A stretch of DNA of 64,000 nt, taken from Symsagittifera roscoffensis. Its lineage: Eukaryota; Xenacoelomorpha; Acoela; Convolutidae. Position numbers and translations under genes: made by a program. The stretch covers positions 29,550,048 to 29,614,047 of the forward strand of contig NC_087070.1 in assembly GCF_963678635.1 (NCBI RefSeq), read 5' to 3'. The notes under the pieces were generated by a model. That model saw only the letters and a program-made list of their open reading frames with translations, made no database searches and was not told the origin of the DNA. Shown piece by piece: positions 30,467-42,781 of the stretch (positions within the stretch are counted from its first letter, which is position 1; the number at the start of each line of letters is the position of its first letter).

Positions 30467-30876
30467 TGAGTTAGGTCTGGGGTGTATAACTCATAGAGTA
30501 ATTTCGGATAGGGTACACCGTCTGCTCGTCACGCTATCTTATTTTCGGCCGGATAGATTCGTGCAACTTCTTAGTCTAATACCGATCATAATCTTACTCT
30601 TATACTATCTAGTCTCAGGTTGTTTAACTAGTCTCTGCTAGGCTCAATAGATCTAGGGTATACTGGTTTATGGCGGCTGCTGAAGTGCTCGGGAGAGTCC
30701 AACTAATTTCTAAGTTAAATTCAAATCTCTCTGGTGCTGAAATTACAAGTAACTTCAGCACTTACAAATAAGTGGGTTGTTAGTTAGATGGATCATGATT
30801 GGTTAATATTAAATACTTTACATTGGTAAAACATTTAATTTATCCAATCATAAAATATAGTTTAGATCAGGTTCCA
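30467..30876 (-). repeat. E1 5' LTR (410 bp)
   Basis: Same length as 11,971-12,380 and identical to it except for position 30,588. Begins TGAGTTAGG, ends GGTTCCA on the plus strand. Contains the same imperfect hairpin and the TATAAGAG box in sense. Confidence 0.95.
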
Positions 30877-30880
30877 AATC
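30877..30880. repeat. Target-site duplication AATC, right of E1
   Basis: Matches 11,967-11,970; see the left copy. Confidence 0.85.
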
Positions 30881-31755
30881 CCCATTCACTAATGTTTCAT
30901 ATTCAATCCTGTTAAATGATCTTCCTAGATTTATCAATTCGATTTCTTTTACATCGTAAAATGTCTCGTTGTGAAGGTAGTTTGACCCACTTAAAAATTC
31001 TAACCTCATATTGTTTGCTCTGCCGTTTTCAGGCCGGAAAATTGTTGGGTAAAAGTAATCAATCCCAATCAAGCCAAATCGCCTTCGGGTCTATCAAGTA
31101 GTTAAATTTCTTTGCAACAATATTCGTGTCTATTATTGAAAATGTCGAATAATTGTGTGCACCCGTGTAGCGGTAAGGATCGCCATAAATAACAAGACTG
31201 TCAGCCAATCTGCCAAACTCAGCTATTTTCACAAAACTTAAATTTTGTAGGTTTGCAATCCTTTTAAAGGTTGATTCGCTGAAGCTATCGTAAATGCGAA
31301 AATCATTTACAAACTTGAAAAAGCTGAAACTAGACAACATTTCTAGGTCTACCAATTGCATTTTATTCAGATGTTTCAAAAAGAAGCCTCGCGGTTGGCA
31401 GTTTAAGACGTTATCAAATGATTGAAAAAGTGGCAAAAAAACTTGGCAAATTTGAATTGATGATGTTAACCATAACAAACTGCGGTTGCACTCCATTTAT
31501 GTAAGTGCAGACAATTTGGAAGGTAGGAGATGTTTCGGTCGCAAGCAGGTCTATGAGTTCCACAAGATAGCAGCCCTTCACGCCTGGATCATCTGGATAT
31601 GGAATGACATAACATCTTACAATTACGTAACCCTAGCATTCACATTGTTTTCTTTCAATTGAACATGTTTCGCACGGCCCTTCGTTGAATTGATTTTCTA
31701 TCGCACCCACAGGAGAAAACAACAATAATAACAAAAAGTTTAATATTGGTTCCAT
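30881..31755 (-). pseudogene. 5' part of a secreted-protein gene split by E1
   Basis: The minus strand starts at ATG 31,755 with a signal peptide (MEPILNFLLLLLFSPVGA), then a short Cys-rich stretch (GPCETCSIERKQCEC) ended by an in-frame TAG. Coding-like sequence continues in shifted frames: CYLVELIDLLATETS, a Leu/Phe-rich region at 31,059-31,496 that loosely recalls leucine-rich repeats, and NGRANNMRLEFLSG at 30,881-31,072 up to the E1 insertion. The frame changes could be lesions or unrecognised introns. The 3' part is at 11,464-11,970. It is not a transposon gene I know, so a host gene or pseudogene is likely. Confidence 0.45.
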
Positions 31756-32622
31756 TTGTTGTTACGCTAGTGGACACAATTAATCAATAAATCTAGGCAT
31801 TAATCCTCTGCAATGCCTATCTTTGAGGTCCACTTTTGGCAACGTTTATAAATTATTACACTAAGTTTTTACAATGCCCGAACAAATGACCTGCGCTACC
31901 CAAAAGCCCGAATATTTGGTTGCACGCAGGCTAATCGATTATATTTATTTTCATTGTGAGTTCCTACAATACTCTCACATAAACGATTATTATCCACTAA
32001 AAATTTACTAACTTTATTATTTTTTAAACCAAAAAAGTCCAATATTAATCGATTTTACTCCATCAGTAAGATCCGCATTATAATCCGCCTTCTGAAAACG
32101 TTGGTCATATCAAAATTCTCGCAAAAATGGGTTCTGAAGTAGTCTTAGACCAGACAGATCTACGTAACAATCGCCTTCTGTTTGGTATAAACTAAAGAAT
32201 TGCTACTCCTATAAATAAAAACAGCAAATTAGCACCTAAGCATTGTATTTAAAATTCGAAATTTGCTGCAAAATTCGACAACTTAATCTGCATAACAACT
32301 GCCGCTTTCTTGAAAGGGAGGGAAATTGTTAAGTAGATCCGACCAGACTGTTAATACCACTAAAATATCAGTTCGTTCCTCGGGCGTCAAACCTGTAGCG
32401 CCATTTGAGGTACCACACGACCAAAAGAATCAAAGTTAATAAAACTATTGAAACGAATTATTTATTGGCTTCGATGCTTATTTACAGAGATGAAAAAAGC
32501 TATACGTAACAGTTGTCTTCCAGCAGCAACATTAGAGTAAATCTATTTCTTATCACAGCAAAACTGCTCGTGTCCAGGGCCAGGGCCTCTCAATAACTGA
32601 TTGCACAATGAAAAATCAATTG
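31756..32622. other. Unassigned stretch between E1 target and E2
   Basis: No confident ORF, RNA gene or repeat. Together with 30,881-31,755 it forms the spacer between the two head-to-head retroelements. It probably holds the upstream region of the split gene. Confidence 0.4.
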
Positions 32623-32656
32623 TTTGAGCAAAAACAATTAATTGCAATGAAAGAAA

Positions 32657-33066
32657 TGGAACCTGATCTAAACTACATTTTATGATTGGATAAATTAGAT
32701 ATTTTACCAATGTAAAGTATTTAATATTAACCAATCATGATCCATCTGACTAACAATCCACTTATTTGTAAGTGCTGAAATTACTTGTAATTTCAGCACC
32801 AGAGAGATTTGAATTTAACTTAGAAGTTAGTTGAACTCTCCCGAGTACTTCAGCAGCCGCAATAAACCAGTATACCCTAGATCTATTGAGCCTAGCAGAG
32901 ACTAGTTAAACAACCTGAGACTAGATAGTATAAGAGTAAGATTAGGATCGGTATTAGACTAAGAAGTTGCACGAATCTATCCGGCCGAAAATAAGATAGC
33001 GTGACGAGCAGACGGTGTACCCTATCCGAAATTACTCTATGAGTTATACACTTCGGTCATAACTCA
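32657..33066 (+). repeat. E2 5' LTR (410 bp)
   Basis: Starts TGGAACCTG, ends ATAACTCA. Identical to 44,377-44,786. Contains a perfect 13-bp inverted repeat with a 2-base loop, GTGCTGAAATTAC/GTAATTTCAGCAC, at 32,772-32,799. Differs from E1 LTRs at roughly 5% of positions, including the last 20 bases. Confidence 0.95.
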
Positions 33067-33068
33067 TC

Positions 33069-33086
33069 TGGTGCGACCATAAGTCT
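33069..33086 (+). other. E2 primer-binding site candidate
   Basis: TGGTGCGACCATAAGTCT two bases after the LTR, the same as in E1. Confidence 0.65.
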
Positions 33087-33153
33087 CGAACAAGACCTTA
33101 ATAGCTTAGAATTAACCAATAATAGATTAGAATTTAGACAAAACATTTACAAA

Positions 33154-33387
33154 ATGTTATACGACAATAAATTAATCGAAATGTCTCTACGACTCAATAG
33201 ATCAGAGCCAATATTCCGAACGATAACAGAACTACCCGGAATTGGAAGAAGACCTCGAACCAGAGACGACATACGACAAAGCAGAAACTTACCATATAGT
33301 TATATGATAGTTCGGCAAAAGCCAGAACAAACTTTTGTATTTAGAATACTACTAGCAATGAATTTAGATTTTCATTTGCAAACATAA
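33154..33387 (+). CDS. E2 77-aa leader ORF, intact
   Basis: Same length and frame as the E1 leader ORF, beginning MLYDNKLIEMSLRLNRSEP. It is the only sense ORF of E2 left intact while gag and pol are broken. Changes relative to E1 are mainly synonymous. Function unknown; basic protein. Confidence 0.6.
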   Translation: MLYDNKLIEMSLRLNRSEPIFRTITELPGIGRRPRTRDDIRQSRNLPYSYMIVRQKPEQTFVFRILLAMNLDFHLQT

Positions 33388-34314
33388 AATTTTGAAGTCA
33401 ATCTTCAAAATCATTTCAGGCGCTAAACAAAATTATTAATATACAATAACGATTGATAAAAAGATCTCAGATCGTTTTCCTAAATTCTGCAGTAATATAC
33501 AAAACATGTTTGAAAAATATTTATTGAAAAATCAAAATAAAAATTAGTAGCATGACAATAAATGGTTAGTAATTATAAATCATCCTGTTGTTCCAGCTTC
33601 ATCACCTAAACATAACAGAATTCATAAGCTCACTAATATCATAAAAATACTAAATCTTTTCCTTACACAAATTTAAATCATTTTAAAACTTAAATTCACT
33701 TAATTTTAAAATCAGATCATCAAGGCTTATCCTTGGATCTTAAATCATTTTCTATTTAATTAAATTTAAAACTTGATCATCAAGGCCTATCCTTGGATCA
33801 AAAAGAACAACTTTGTTCTCCCCCACCCACTAACTAGTGTCTAACGACCTCAAACGTCGATTCACTATCCAACCCTTTCTAAAAACCCAGGACTAATAGA
33901 AATTTTTGAACAAAACTAATCATTCAAATTAGGATAAACAGTGAAGAACTTCGGTTATTCATCCTTCACTTGATCCCCCCTCTTACCAGACCCAGGATAA
34001 ATCTTAGACTTAGTAAGTTTAAAATAGTATCTAACGAACTACTCGCGTTCTAATTATACCTGAACCTTGTGGATCGATTTACTATTCTCCAACCCTGAAC
34101 ACAATCACTACCCTTAAGTAAGATTAAGTAAGTTAACACCTTAGCTTATACTAGCCACGAGAAAGTATGAAATCATTCTTCGGAATCGATATACTTTTCT
34201 CCCCAACCCTGAACAAATAGACCCAGGTTAGGCTAACAAAAAAATCGTAAGGACTAACAGTTTAAGCAAATAGAAATCATTTAACAACCTTTTGCACCCG
34301 TCATCCTAAACCTT
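33388..34314 (+). other. E2 leader region
   Basis: Counterpart of 29,215-30,144. Keeps the doubled GATCATCAAGGC(T/C)TATCCTTGGATC block (33,715-33,800) and the ATCGAT/CCAACCCT/CCCAGG motif set. No ORF. Confidence 0.5.
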
Positions 34315-34783
34315 ATGTCATTTAAAAACCTAGGAAATAAACAAACAATCGTTTTTGCACAATTGTGAAATAGATAACAAAAAATACGACCTTGTAATCA
34401 CACCTCATACACAAACAGTTGGATACATTCGAACAAAACGACAAACACTAAAGAGAAAAATAATAACTAAACAAAGACAAATTACACGAAAAAGATTTTC
34501 CAAAAACCGCAACGCATTTTCAGAATCAGAAACCAACAGTTTAGACGAACTTTATAAACTAAAAGAATCAATAGATAAAAATTGCCCAATTCACGATCAA
34601 TTATATTTCTCTGACTCAGAAACAACTTCAAATTCATCAAAAAGAGGAAAAAGAAGAATAAAAAAGCAGTATAAACACAAACCAGTACATTTATACAATT
34701 GGAATCAACCAATTAGACACATTGATAATTACATATTAACAGTCATCAAACGAAAAAATGAGCTCAACACACACCCCAGGTGA
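34315..34783 (+). pseudogene. E2 basic ORF, frameshifted
   Basis: ATG at 34,315 reads about a dozen codons in agreement with the E1 155-aa ORF. An added base near 34,352 then shifts the frame. The rest (34,355-34,783) is open and overlaps the gag start at 34,758 as in E1. Confidence 0.65.
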
Positions 34784-37700
34784 AGAAAGTCCAGATGATG
34801 ATGATATCTTCCCCTTTATAGTAGATGCAACCACTGATAGAGGACAGCATATATTTTGCAAAAATTTACTCTTTAATTTGTTTGAACCCGGAATCAGTCC
34901 ATGTAAAATAGAGTTCCCAGATGTAAAAATCAAAAGACAAATTATCGATCACTATCTAAAAGATATATGTAACCTAACACAACAATACGGAATCTACTCC
35001 ATAGAATTCAGCTCACCAAATCAGAATCACAATAAATATATAATTCAAACAGACGACCTTGATTTAGAATTTTCAAAAGTATTCTCAGAATATATAAAAA
35101 GCATCCAATATCATAACTCACAAAGAGCAAACTCCATATTCACCAATGAAGTTTTTGCGATAATATATAGTTATATCTCGATATTAGAAAACGAAATCCA
35201 GATACCAAATGTCTCACCGACAGAAACATCTAAACATATAAGAGTACGACATGAAATCACACTACTCTCTAGTTTTCTAAATATAATTAAAGAAAATTTC
35301 ACGAAAGATGAAGTTTCACAACATACAAAACACGACTTACAAAAAATTTTGGCATGGTTCATAATAGATTATTTCACACATAATATTGATTTAATTTCAC
35401 AAGCAAGAAAAAATTTTAGACCCCAAAACTCAAACGATGATACTGCCATCACAGAACAATCAGACTATGTTTGGGACCCCGAATGGTCTCATCCCGCATT
35501 CATAAACTTCCCACAATCAATCTCAAGCCAAGCAATAAGTACGATATCTTATATAAGAGATTATGTAAGAGTAATACCATTAACCATTGATGCAACACCA
35601 TTAAACTATAATACATTTTTACCCGATATGCAAAATAATACTTTAAACTCTACAGTCATACACAATGAAAACCTCAATGGAACTAGGAATCTTACTCAAC
35701 AAGATATCCAGACACCATCACACTTCATAAATGAAGAAATCGTACACACAACAACTACACAACAAAGTATTTCACCAATACGTCCAAACTTAACAACACC
35801 AAGAAATACAAACCCTTCACAAACACAGGTAACCTTACAATCAACCGTTAAAACTTCGGTTGCCCCAAAATATTCACACATGGATTACCAAACATACAGA
35901 CCCATGACAATACCGCCAAAAACACGCAAAACGTTCACTAGAAACAATTTTGCAGACCATAATTATAATTACACACATCCATCAAAAACAAATTATCAAC
36001 CACGAAAAAATTTTAGTAATTATACAAGATCTCGAAACTGGGATAACTCAATGGCACCACCTAATTCAGTAAATTTCCAAACAAATTTACATCCTCCACA
36101 GGATCGTAGAGAAAACTATCCATTTTTTCAACAAAATAAAAATAAAAAACAAACATCTTATCAAATGGATTACCAGATATATTTGCACCCTATAATCAAG
36201 AATATCGTGGACAAGGAATACAGAAACCACATACATATCATAGAATTTTTTCTCCACCATCAATAGATACACAAAATCAACAACCAATTCAGCAACAAAA
36301 CCCAATTAATACACAATCTTTTCAACCAATTCAGCAACAAAACCCAATGATTGCAAACTCGTACCAACCAACACAAATGCAAAATGAAATACCACTCCAA
36401 TATTATCTTCAACAACACGAAATAACAAGAAATCAACTTTCAAATTTTTCTCAAATGCCAAATGCAGCAGAATCATTACAAATGACAATGAATCCATACC
36501 TTATGGGTGGATCATCAATAACATCAAATAAACCTTTAATGGTATTCACAGGAACAGACCCTGAATATTCTGTAGAAGACTATTTAAATGCAGTAACAGC
36601 AAATTTAATTTTAAATATAGGACCCGAACCAATTAATACGCCACTACATCAAAACTGGATACATCGACGCACAGCGTTGATACAAACAACTTTAGACGGC
36701 GCAGCCCAAAAATGGTTTTCAGTATTGCCTATAGAAACAAAATCAAATTGGAAAAGGTTTACACAAGAATTTTCAAAAATGTTTGACTCCGAAAGAAACA
36801 AACAACAACAAAGAGTTTTATGTAATGAAATTCGCAGATTACCAAACGAAACCATCAAGCAATTAGCAGTACGAATCGAAACACTAGTTCGAAAAGCATA
36901 TTCATTAAATACACAAACATAGGTAACCTTACAATCAACCGTTAAACCTTCGGTTGCCCCAAAATATTCACACATGGATTACCAAACATACAGACCCATG
37001 ACAATACCGCCAAAAACACGCAAAACGTTCACTAGAAACAATTTTGCAGACCATAATTATAATTACACACATCCATCAAAAACAAATTATAATTTTTTCA
37101 ACAAAATAAAAATAAAAAACAAACATCTTATCAAATGGATTACTTATCCTCAGATGATGATTTCTTACAACCAGATATATTTGCACCCTATAATCAAGAA
37201 TATCGTGGACAAGGAATACAGAAACCACATACATATAGAATTTTTTCTCCACAACCAATAGATACACAAAATCAACAACCAATTCAGCAACAAAACCCAA
37301 TTATTACACAATCTTTTCAACCAATTCAGCAACAAAACCCAATGATTGCAAACTCGTACCAACCAACACAAATGCAAAATGAAATACCACTCCAATATTA
37401 TCTTCAACAACACGAAATAACAAGAAATCAACTTTCAAATTTTTCTCAAATGCCAAATGCAGCAGAATCATTACAAATGACAATGAATCCATACCTTATG
37501 GGTGGATCATCAATAACATCAAATAAACCTTTAATGGTATTCACAGGAACAGACCCTGAATATTCTGTAGAAGACTATTTAAATGCAGTAACAGCAAATT
37601 TAATTTTAAATATAGGACCCGAACCAATTAATACGCCACTACATCAAAACTGGATACATCGACGCACAGCGTTGATACAAACAACTTTAGACGGCGCAGC

Positions 37701-39147
37701 CCAAAAATGGTTTTCAGTATTGCCTATAGAAACAAAATCAAATTGGAAAAGGTTTACACAAGAATTTTCAAAAATGTTTGACTCCGAATGAAACAAACAA
37801 CAACAAAGAGTTTTATGTAATGAAATTCGCAGATTACCAAACGAAACCATCAAGCAATTAGCAGTACGAATCGAAACACTAGTTCGAAAAGCATATTCAT
37901 TAAATATACACGACTATAAAAACACAAAGATGACAGAAATCTTAATGATGACCTTAACACCGCAATTAAGAAAAATAGCAATAAAAAAGAGAGCATCCCA
38001 TCCTTCTTCAATTCGAGAACCCGATTTAGATTTTCGAAAACTAGTAGACAAACTAGAACAAGCAGAAATCACAATGAAACTCGAAGAAACGGAAAATCTG
38101 AAATTACAATACGTTAACAGAATTGAAACAGCTTCCACAAATATAAACAATATACAGGAATCAGATACAGACCTCGTTGAAAAAATCACTGAAATACTCA
38201 ATATTTACGAAAAACACCCAAACTTTAAAGGCAAACCATCTTTCAAAAAATGGTGTAATTATTGCCGACGATACGGACATAGTATTTCTGAATGTAGACA
38301 AAAACAGCAAGACAATCAAAATAAACCTCAAAAATATAAAGAACCAAATAAATCATTCTATCAATACATGAAAAAAGATCAAAATCTACCGAACAAAACT
38401 GTGTACAGCAACAACAGTTCAGGAAAACCACTCCCGAACAATACAAATTATACAAGAAATCAATCACCATATAACTCAAGTTATAGAGGAAGATCACCAG
38501 AACGAAGAAATACGCAAAATTCATCACAAAATCACTACAATAGACCAAATAGTCGAAAAAACTACTCCAGATCAAATTCAAATACAACACGATTTGTTTC
38601 TAGATCTAATTCCCAATCAAGAAATATTTACTATCCAAACAATCAATCACGAAATTCATCATACAATAGGAATAGAAACTACTCCAATAATCGGAATAGA
38701 AGTTATTCAAACAACCGAAACCAGAATTACCCGAACAATCGATCAAGGAATAACTCATATAATAGATCGAACTATAACAGACCAAACATTAATTACCAAA
38801 ACAGATCACCAAATAATTCACAAAATCGACATTCAAGTTATAATAATCGTTATAGAAATTATTCCCAATCACCACACAGGAATAATAACCATTACAATAA
38901 TTCTAATAATCGCCATAGAAGTAGTACACCTAAACATCAAAGGAATATAAATCAAGTACAATCAAATCCAGAAACAACATCAGACCCTCCAGGTATTGAC
39001 GACACAGTAAATGATGTGTTACAACTCAATCAAATAAACTGTGAATCATCAGACTCAGAAAGTGAAACAGAAAACACTCTCTCCATCAATATGATAAAAG
39101 TCGAAAATGACTATGAACCTGTTATATATGAACAACCTTTTTCATAA
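34758..39147 (+). pseudogene. E2 gag, broken and partly duplicated
   Basis: Reads like E1 Gag from the ATG at 34,758 but leaves frame at about 36,170 after a deletion. A tandem copy of the middle of gag follows (36,917-37,920), then the frame with the zinc knuckle (CNYCRRYGHSISEC near 38,255-38,296) and the Asn/Arg/Ser/Tyr-rich region up to a TAA at 39,145. A TGA ends one duplicate at 37,789. No full-length Gag can be made. Confidence 0.85.
35823..37920 (+). repeat. Tandem duplication inside E2 gag
   Basis: The unit beginning ACAAACACAGGTAACC (about 35,823-36,916) restarts at ACAAACATAGGTAACC (36,914). Both run through the conserved FTGTDPEYSVEDYLNAV coding part. Each unit has its own small deletion: the first lost about 30 bases near 36,172, the second about 120 bases near 37,090. 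The junction shows short ACAAACA homology. Confidence 0.85.
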
Positions 39148-42100
39148 CACATATATGAGAATCAATCAGAACTCCTTCACAATTATTATATTGAACCCAT
39201 CCATTCCACACCGACGACACAAAAAACTAATGAAATTAACACTACAAATCAACCCAATGAGAACGAAAAAACAAAATGCTTGAATACAAATCACATCTAT
39301 CAAAACATACAAAAAGAACAACCCAAAGAAAAAATTTGGACAATACCATTTCTTTTAGAAAGTCCAAGAAGCAAAGAATTTCAACCACCAGATCTTGAAA
39401 TTGATTTTTTAATTGATTCAGGAGCAGAATCAAATATAATAAACATTCCCACATGGAATGAAATAAAAACCTTACACCCAAAGCTAACACCTCTTGAAAC
39501 CTCCAGCAAACTAGCAACAGCACAAGGATCAACATTAATAAACTACGGAAAAATTCAATTATTTCTTTTCGCCACAAGAACAATGGAGCAAGCAAAATTT
39601 TAACCAAACCATTTAAACAAATATTCCATATCACTGATATTAAACACAATATCATTGGAATACCATTTATCTCTAAATATATACCAACAATCAACATCTT
39701 GAATAGTAAAATATTAATCAAAGATAAATATACAAAAACAAAAGACACATCCCTAACATTTTTTCAAAGATTAAATAAACAACCACCATTCTTTTCAAAA
39801 TTTTACCCAATATATAACCAACAAAGAAAACAATTGAAACCACTATCAGGAAACATCTATAATTTTTCAATCAAACAAGTTCACCAATATGATAAAAAAC
39901 AAAACAAACAAAAATTTTATATGTCAGATTTTGAATTCAAACCTATTCATAAGTTTTTCAAAATCACAATCTCATCAATAAAATATTTGAAAAACTCGAA
40001 TTCAGATATTATTTCCTTACATGTATACAACAATACACCTTACCAAGTAACATTACCTTTAGGACTTTTAGGCTATTGCGAAACCAACGCTACAATATCA
40101 CCAATACACGAAAAAGCATATCGTGTAAATAATATACTCCAATTACTAGATATTTGCCAATCCACAATCCTTAATGAAGAATTATCTATAAATAATATAA
40201 TAAGTAACGAAAACAGAAATACGGATTATTTCACAAAAACCCCATATTTCAAACCTACATTCAATATAAGTAACTACACAGAGAATCAACAGAAATTTTT
40301 AACAATGTTTAATTTCCAACATTCACAAATAACACAAGACGAATTTGAAAAACTAGCCAAACAGCTAATTAAATATTCATCAGTCTATGCAACATCCAAA
40401 TTTGATGTTGGCAAAATCAGCTCATCACTACATCTCCCATTAAAACCAGACGCAGTTTTCAAAAAACAAAGAGCAAGTAAAGTACCAATTCACTTACACG
40501 ATAAAGTGAACAGATTACTCGACATTTTAGAACAATACAACATTATATCACCAGTAAACAAAGAAGAACAACCAAAAGGCAACACATTTATCAACCCTGT
40601 TATCATTCTAGCCAAAGGAGAATCATTAAAAATTGTTCTCGATGCTAGATACCTCAACTCACTCATAGATGAATCAAAGTGTAATTGGCCCATTGAACCA
40701 ATACAAGTTATTTTAACAAAAATAAACGGAAAATACTTTACCACCGCCGATATGAATAGTGCATATAATCAAATGCCATTAGATGAACAATCACGACGTT
40801 TAACACAATTTGTTATTGGAAACCAACAATACGAATTCAACCGCTTATTCTATGGAATATCCATAGGACCAGCAGCATTTTCAGCTTTTATGAGCAAAAT
40901 TTTTAGACCACTAATACTCAAGAAAAACGCAATCACCTATTTAGCCGATGTTTTTATGCAATCACAGACAAAAGAGGAAATGTTCAATGTTTTAGAACAA
41001 TATCACCAAATACTTCAGAACGAAAATCTGAAGGCCGCCCCCGATAAATCACACTTCTTTTTGACAAGAGTTAAATTCTTAGGACATAATATAGAAAGAA
41101 AAACAATCACTCCATTGAAATCACGTATAGACGCTATTCAAAAACTCCAACCACCAACAAATAAAAAGAAAATCCAAGAATTCCTTGGAATGTTAAATTT
41201 TTTAAGCAAATATGTTTATAAAAAGCAATTATATCTACGACCATTCTATAATATACTTAGACAACAAAATAATTTTGAATGGAATACAGAACATCAAGCA
41301 CGATTTGAAGAAATTAAAAAACTTCTAACTGAACAAATTTCAAACACAATTCCAGATTCAAATCAACCATTTTATGCAATGTGCGATGCTTCGAACTTTG
41401 GCATCGGCGCAGCATTATTAAAATCACATAATGGTACAAATAAAATGAACCTCATATCAGCAAATTCTCGATTATTCACTCAAGCAGAGCTACGACTCTC
41501 AACTCTAATGAGAGAATGTACAGCCATAAAATATACACTAACAGAATATGAATTTCTGATACTTGGATCAAAACATCCCACAGTTCTATTCACAGACCAT
41601 AAACCAATCATCTTTCTTTTTACACAAAAGTCTAATCCAAACCACCGAGTTTATAGATTTCAACTAATTTTAATGAAATTCCCAAACTTACATATAGTTT
41701 GGACCGCAGGAAAAAATCTTGCATTACCAGACACCTTAAGTCGAAATACGCCACCTGAATTACTTACACGTAAAACCACAGTTGAATTACCCAAAAATAT
41801 AAAATTCTACCTTGCAGAAAATGAAACATCACCCCGACCAGAATGCAAATATGCAGTAAAAACTGACGTTGAACAATCACAGATAAACAATCTACAACAC
41901 TTCCCACTTTATTTAGATTGTCAAAATAATCACTATGAAGTTGACCTACTTGGAACATCAACTTTTAAACCAATCCCATATTCACAATGGATAAAAAATA
42001 ACACCCAACAAAAAAGAATAAAACAACACCCGCCTAAAAAAGACCATTTTCCACTAATTGAAAAAGAAAATTTAACTGATAAAATAAACTTATCAGGACC

Positions 42101-42537
42101 ACAAACAAACGATTCAAAATACACAATAAATCAAGTTTTTGAACTCCATGACCCACTTGATACAATACCCTTATCTAAATTAGAAATTGAAAACATTTTT
42201 CTCCCCCCAACAGAAACAATTACAATTTCAACACTGAAACAATATCAAAATCTTGACCCAGTAATTCGACAACTAAAATCATGGCACAAATATAAAACTA
42301 AACCCGTCAAGGCAGATACAACTATTTTAGGAAATAAAACACTCCTCTGATATTTTCGAAAATTCAATAATACAACAATTAACGAAAACACAGACCTTCT
42401 AGAATACAAATTAAATGAATCTACAGTTCCCTGTCTCCCTTTAAGTATGATTCTCATAGCTTTTAATATTTCACATACACAAAATATTAAAGGACACTCT
42501 GGATCAGAGAAAACATATTCAAATTTTATACAAAACC
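39148..42537 (+). pseudogene. E2 pol remnant (PR, RT, RNase H, IN start)
   Basis: Protease DSGAES is at about 39,417-39,434; a frameshift follows near 39,600. A long frame from 39,699 covers reverse transcriptase and RNase H. The RT active site reads YLAD (GCC at 40,944-40,946) where E1 has YLDD, removing a catalytic Asp. RNase H CDASNFGIG is kept. A TGA at 42,348 replaces an Arg codon of E1. The integrase zinc-domain start (HTQNIKGHSG) is present, then the sequence stops at the deletion junction. No working polymerase or integrase. Confidence 0.9.
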
Positions 42538-42781
42538 TATAGAAATCCCCATTTTAGAATTCATCCATAACACTAAATTCAATCACAAATTATATAATCT
42601 AATCCAAAACACACCTTATGAATTTGCAGTTGGCACTGAAGAACTAACCACCATTAAAGCACTTCAATTGCTTTGGCCACTACTTCAAACTAAAAATATC
42701 ATCCGCATTTTAGCTAAATTACTAACAACTTCAGATCTCATCCACGACATCTTCCCCCACGGTTTCTTCCCCGACGACTAA
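42538..42781 (+). pseudogene. Last 80 codons of the 554-aa ORF in E2
   Basis: From CCTATAGAAATCC onward the sequence matches the end of the E1 554-aa ORF (PIEIPILEFIHN to the stop at 42,779-42,781) with few changes. It is joined directly to the integrase remnant, marking a 7.7-kb deletion (E1 coordinates about 14,241-21,968). Short ACAA homology exists at the junction. Confidence 0.85.

Larger units (their letters stand above)
11971..30876 (-). mobile_element. E1: complete 18.9-kb Gypsy-like retroelement with env
   Basis: Bounded by 410-bp LTRs that begin TG and end CA, with a 4-bp AATC target duplication. On the minus strand the order is 5' LTR, primer-binding site, 77-aa ORF, leader, 155-aa ORF, Gag-Pol (2740 aa, single frame), two small hydrophobic ORFs, a 379-codon ORF without methionine, Env-like 872 aa, a 554-aa ORF, a 1.6-kb untranslated region, 3' LTR. 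The domain order PR-RT-RNaseH-IN places it with Gypsy/Metaviridae. At nearly 19 kb it is far longer than the usual 5-9 kb. All main ORFs are open and the LTRs differ at one base (12,092 versus 30,588), so the insertion is young. Confidence 0.93.

Noticed and set aside
37076..37300. Minus-strand frames across E2 gag, for example VAELVVDFVYLL
   Set aside because: Reverse-strand shadows of the Gln/Asn-rich gag coding sequence.
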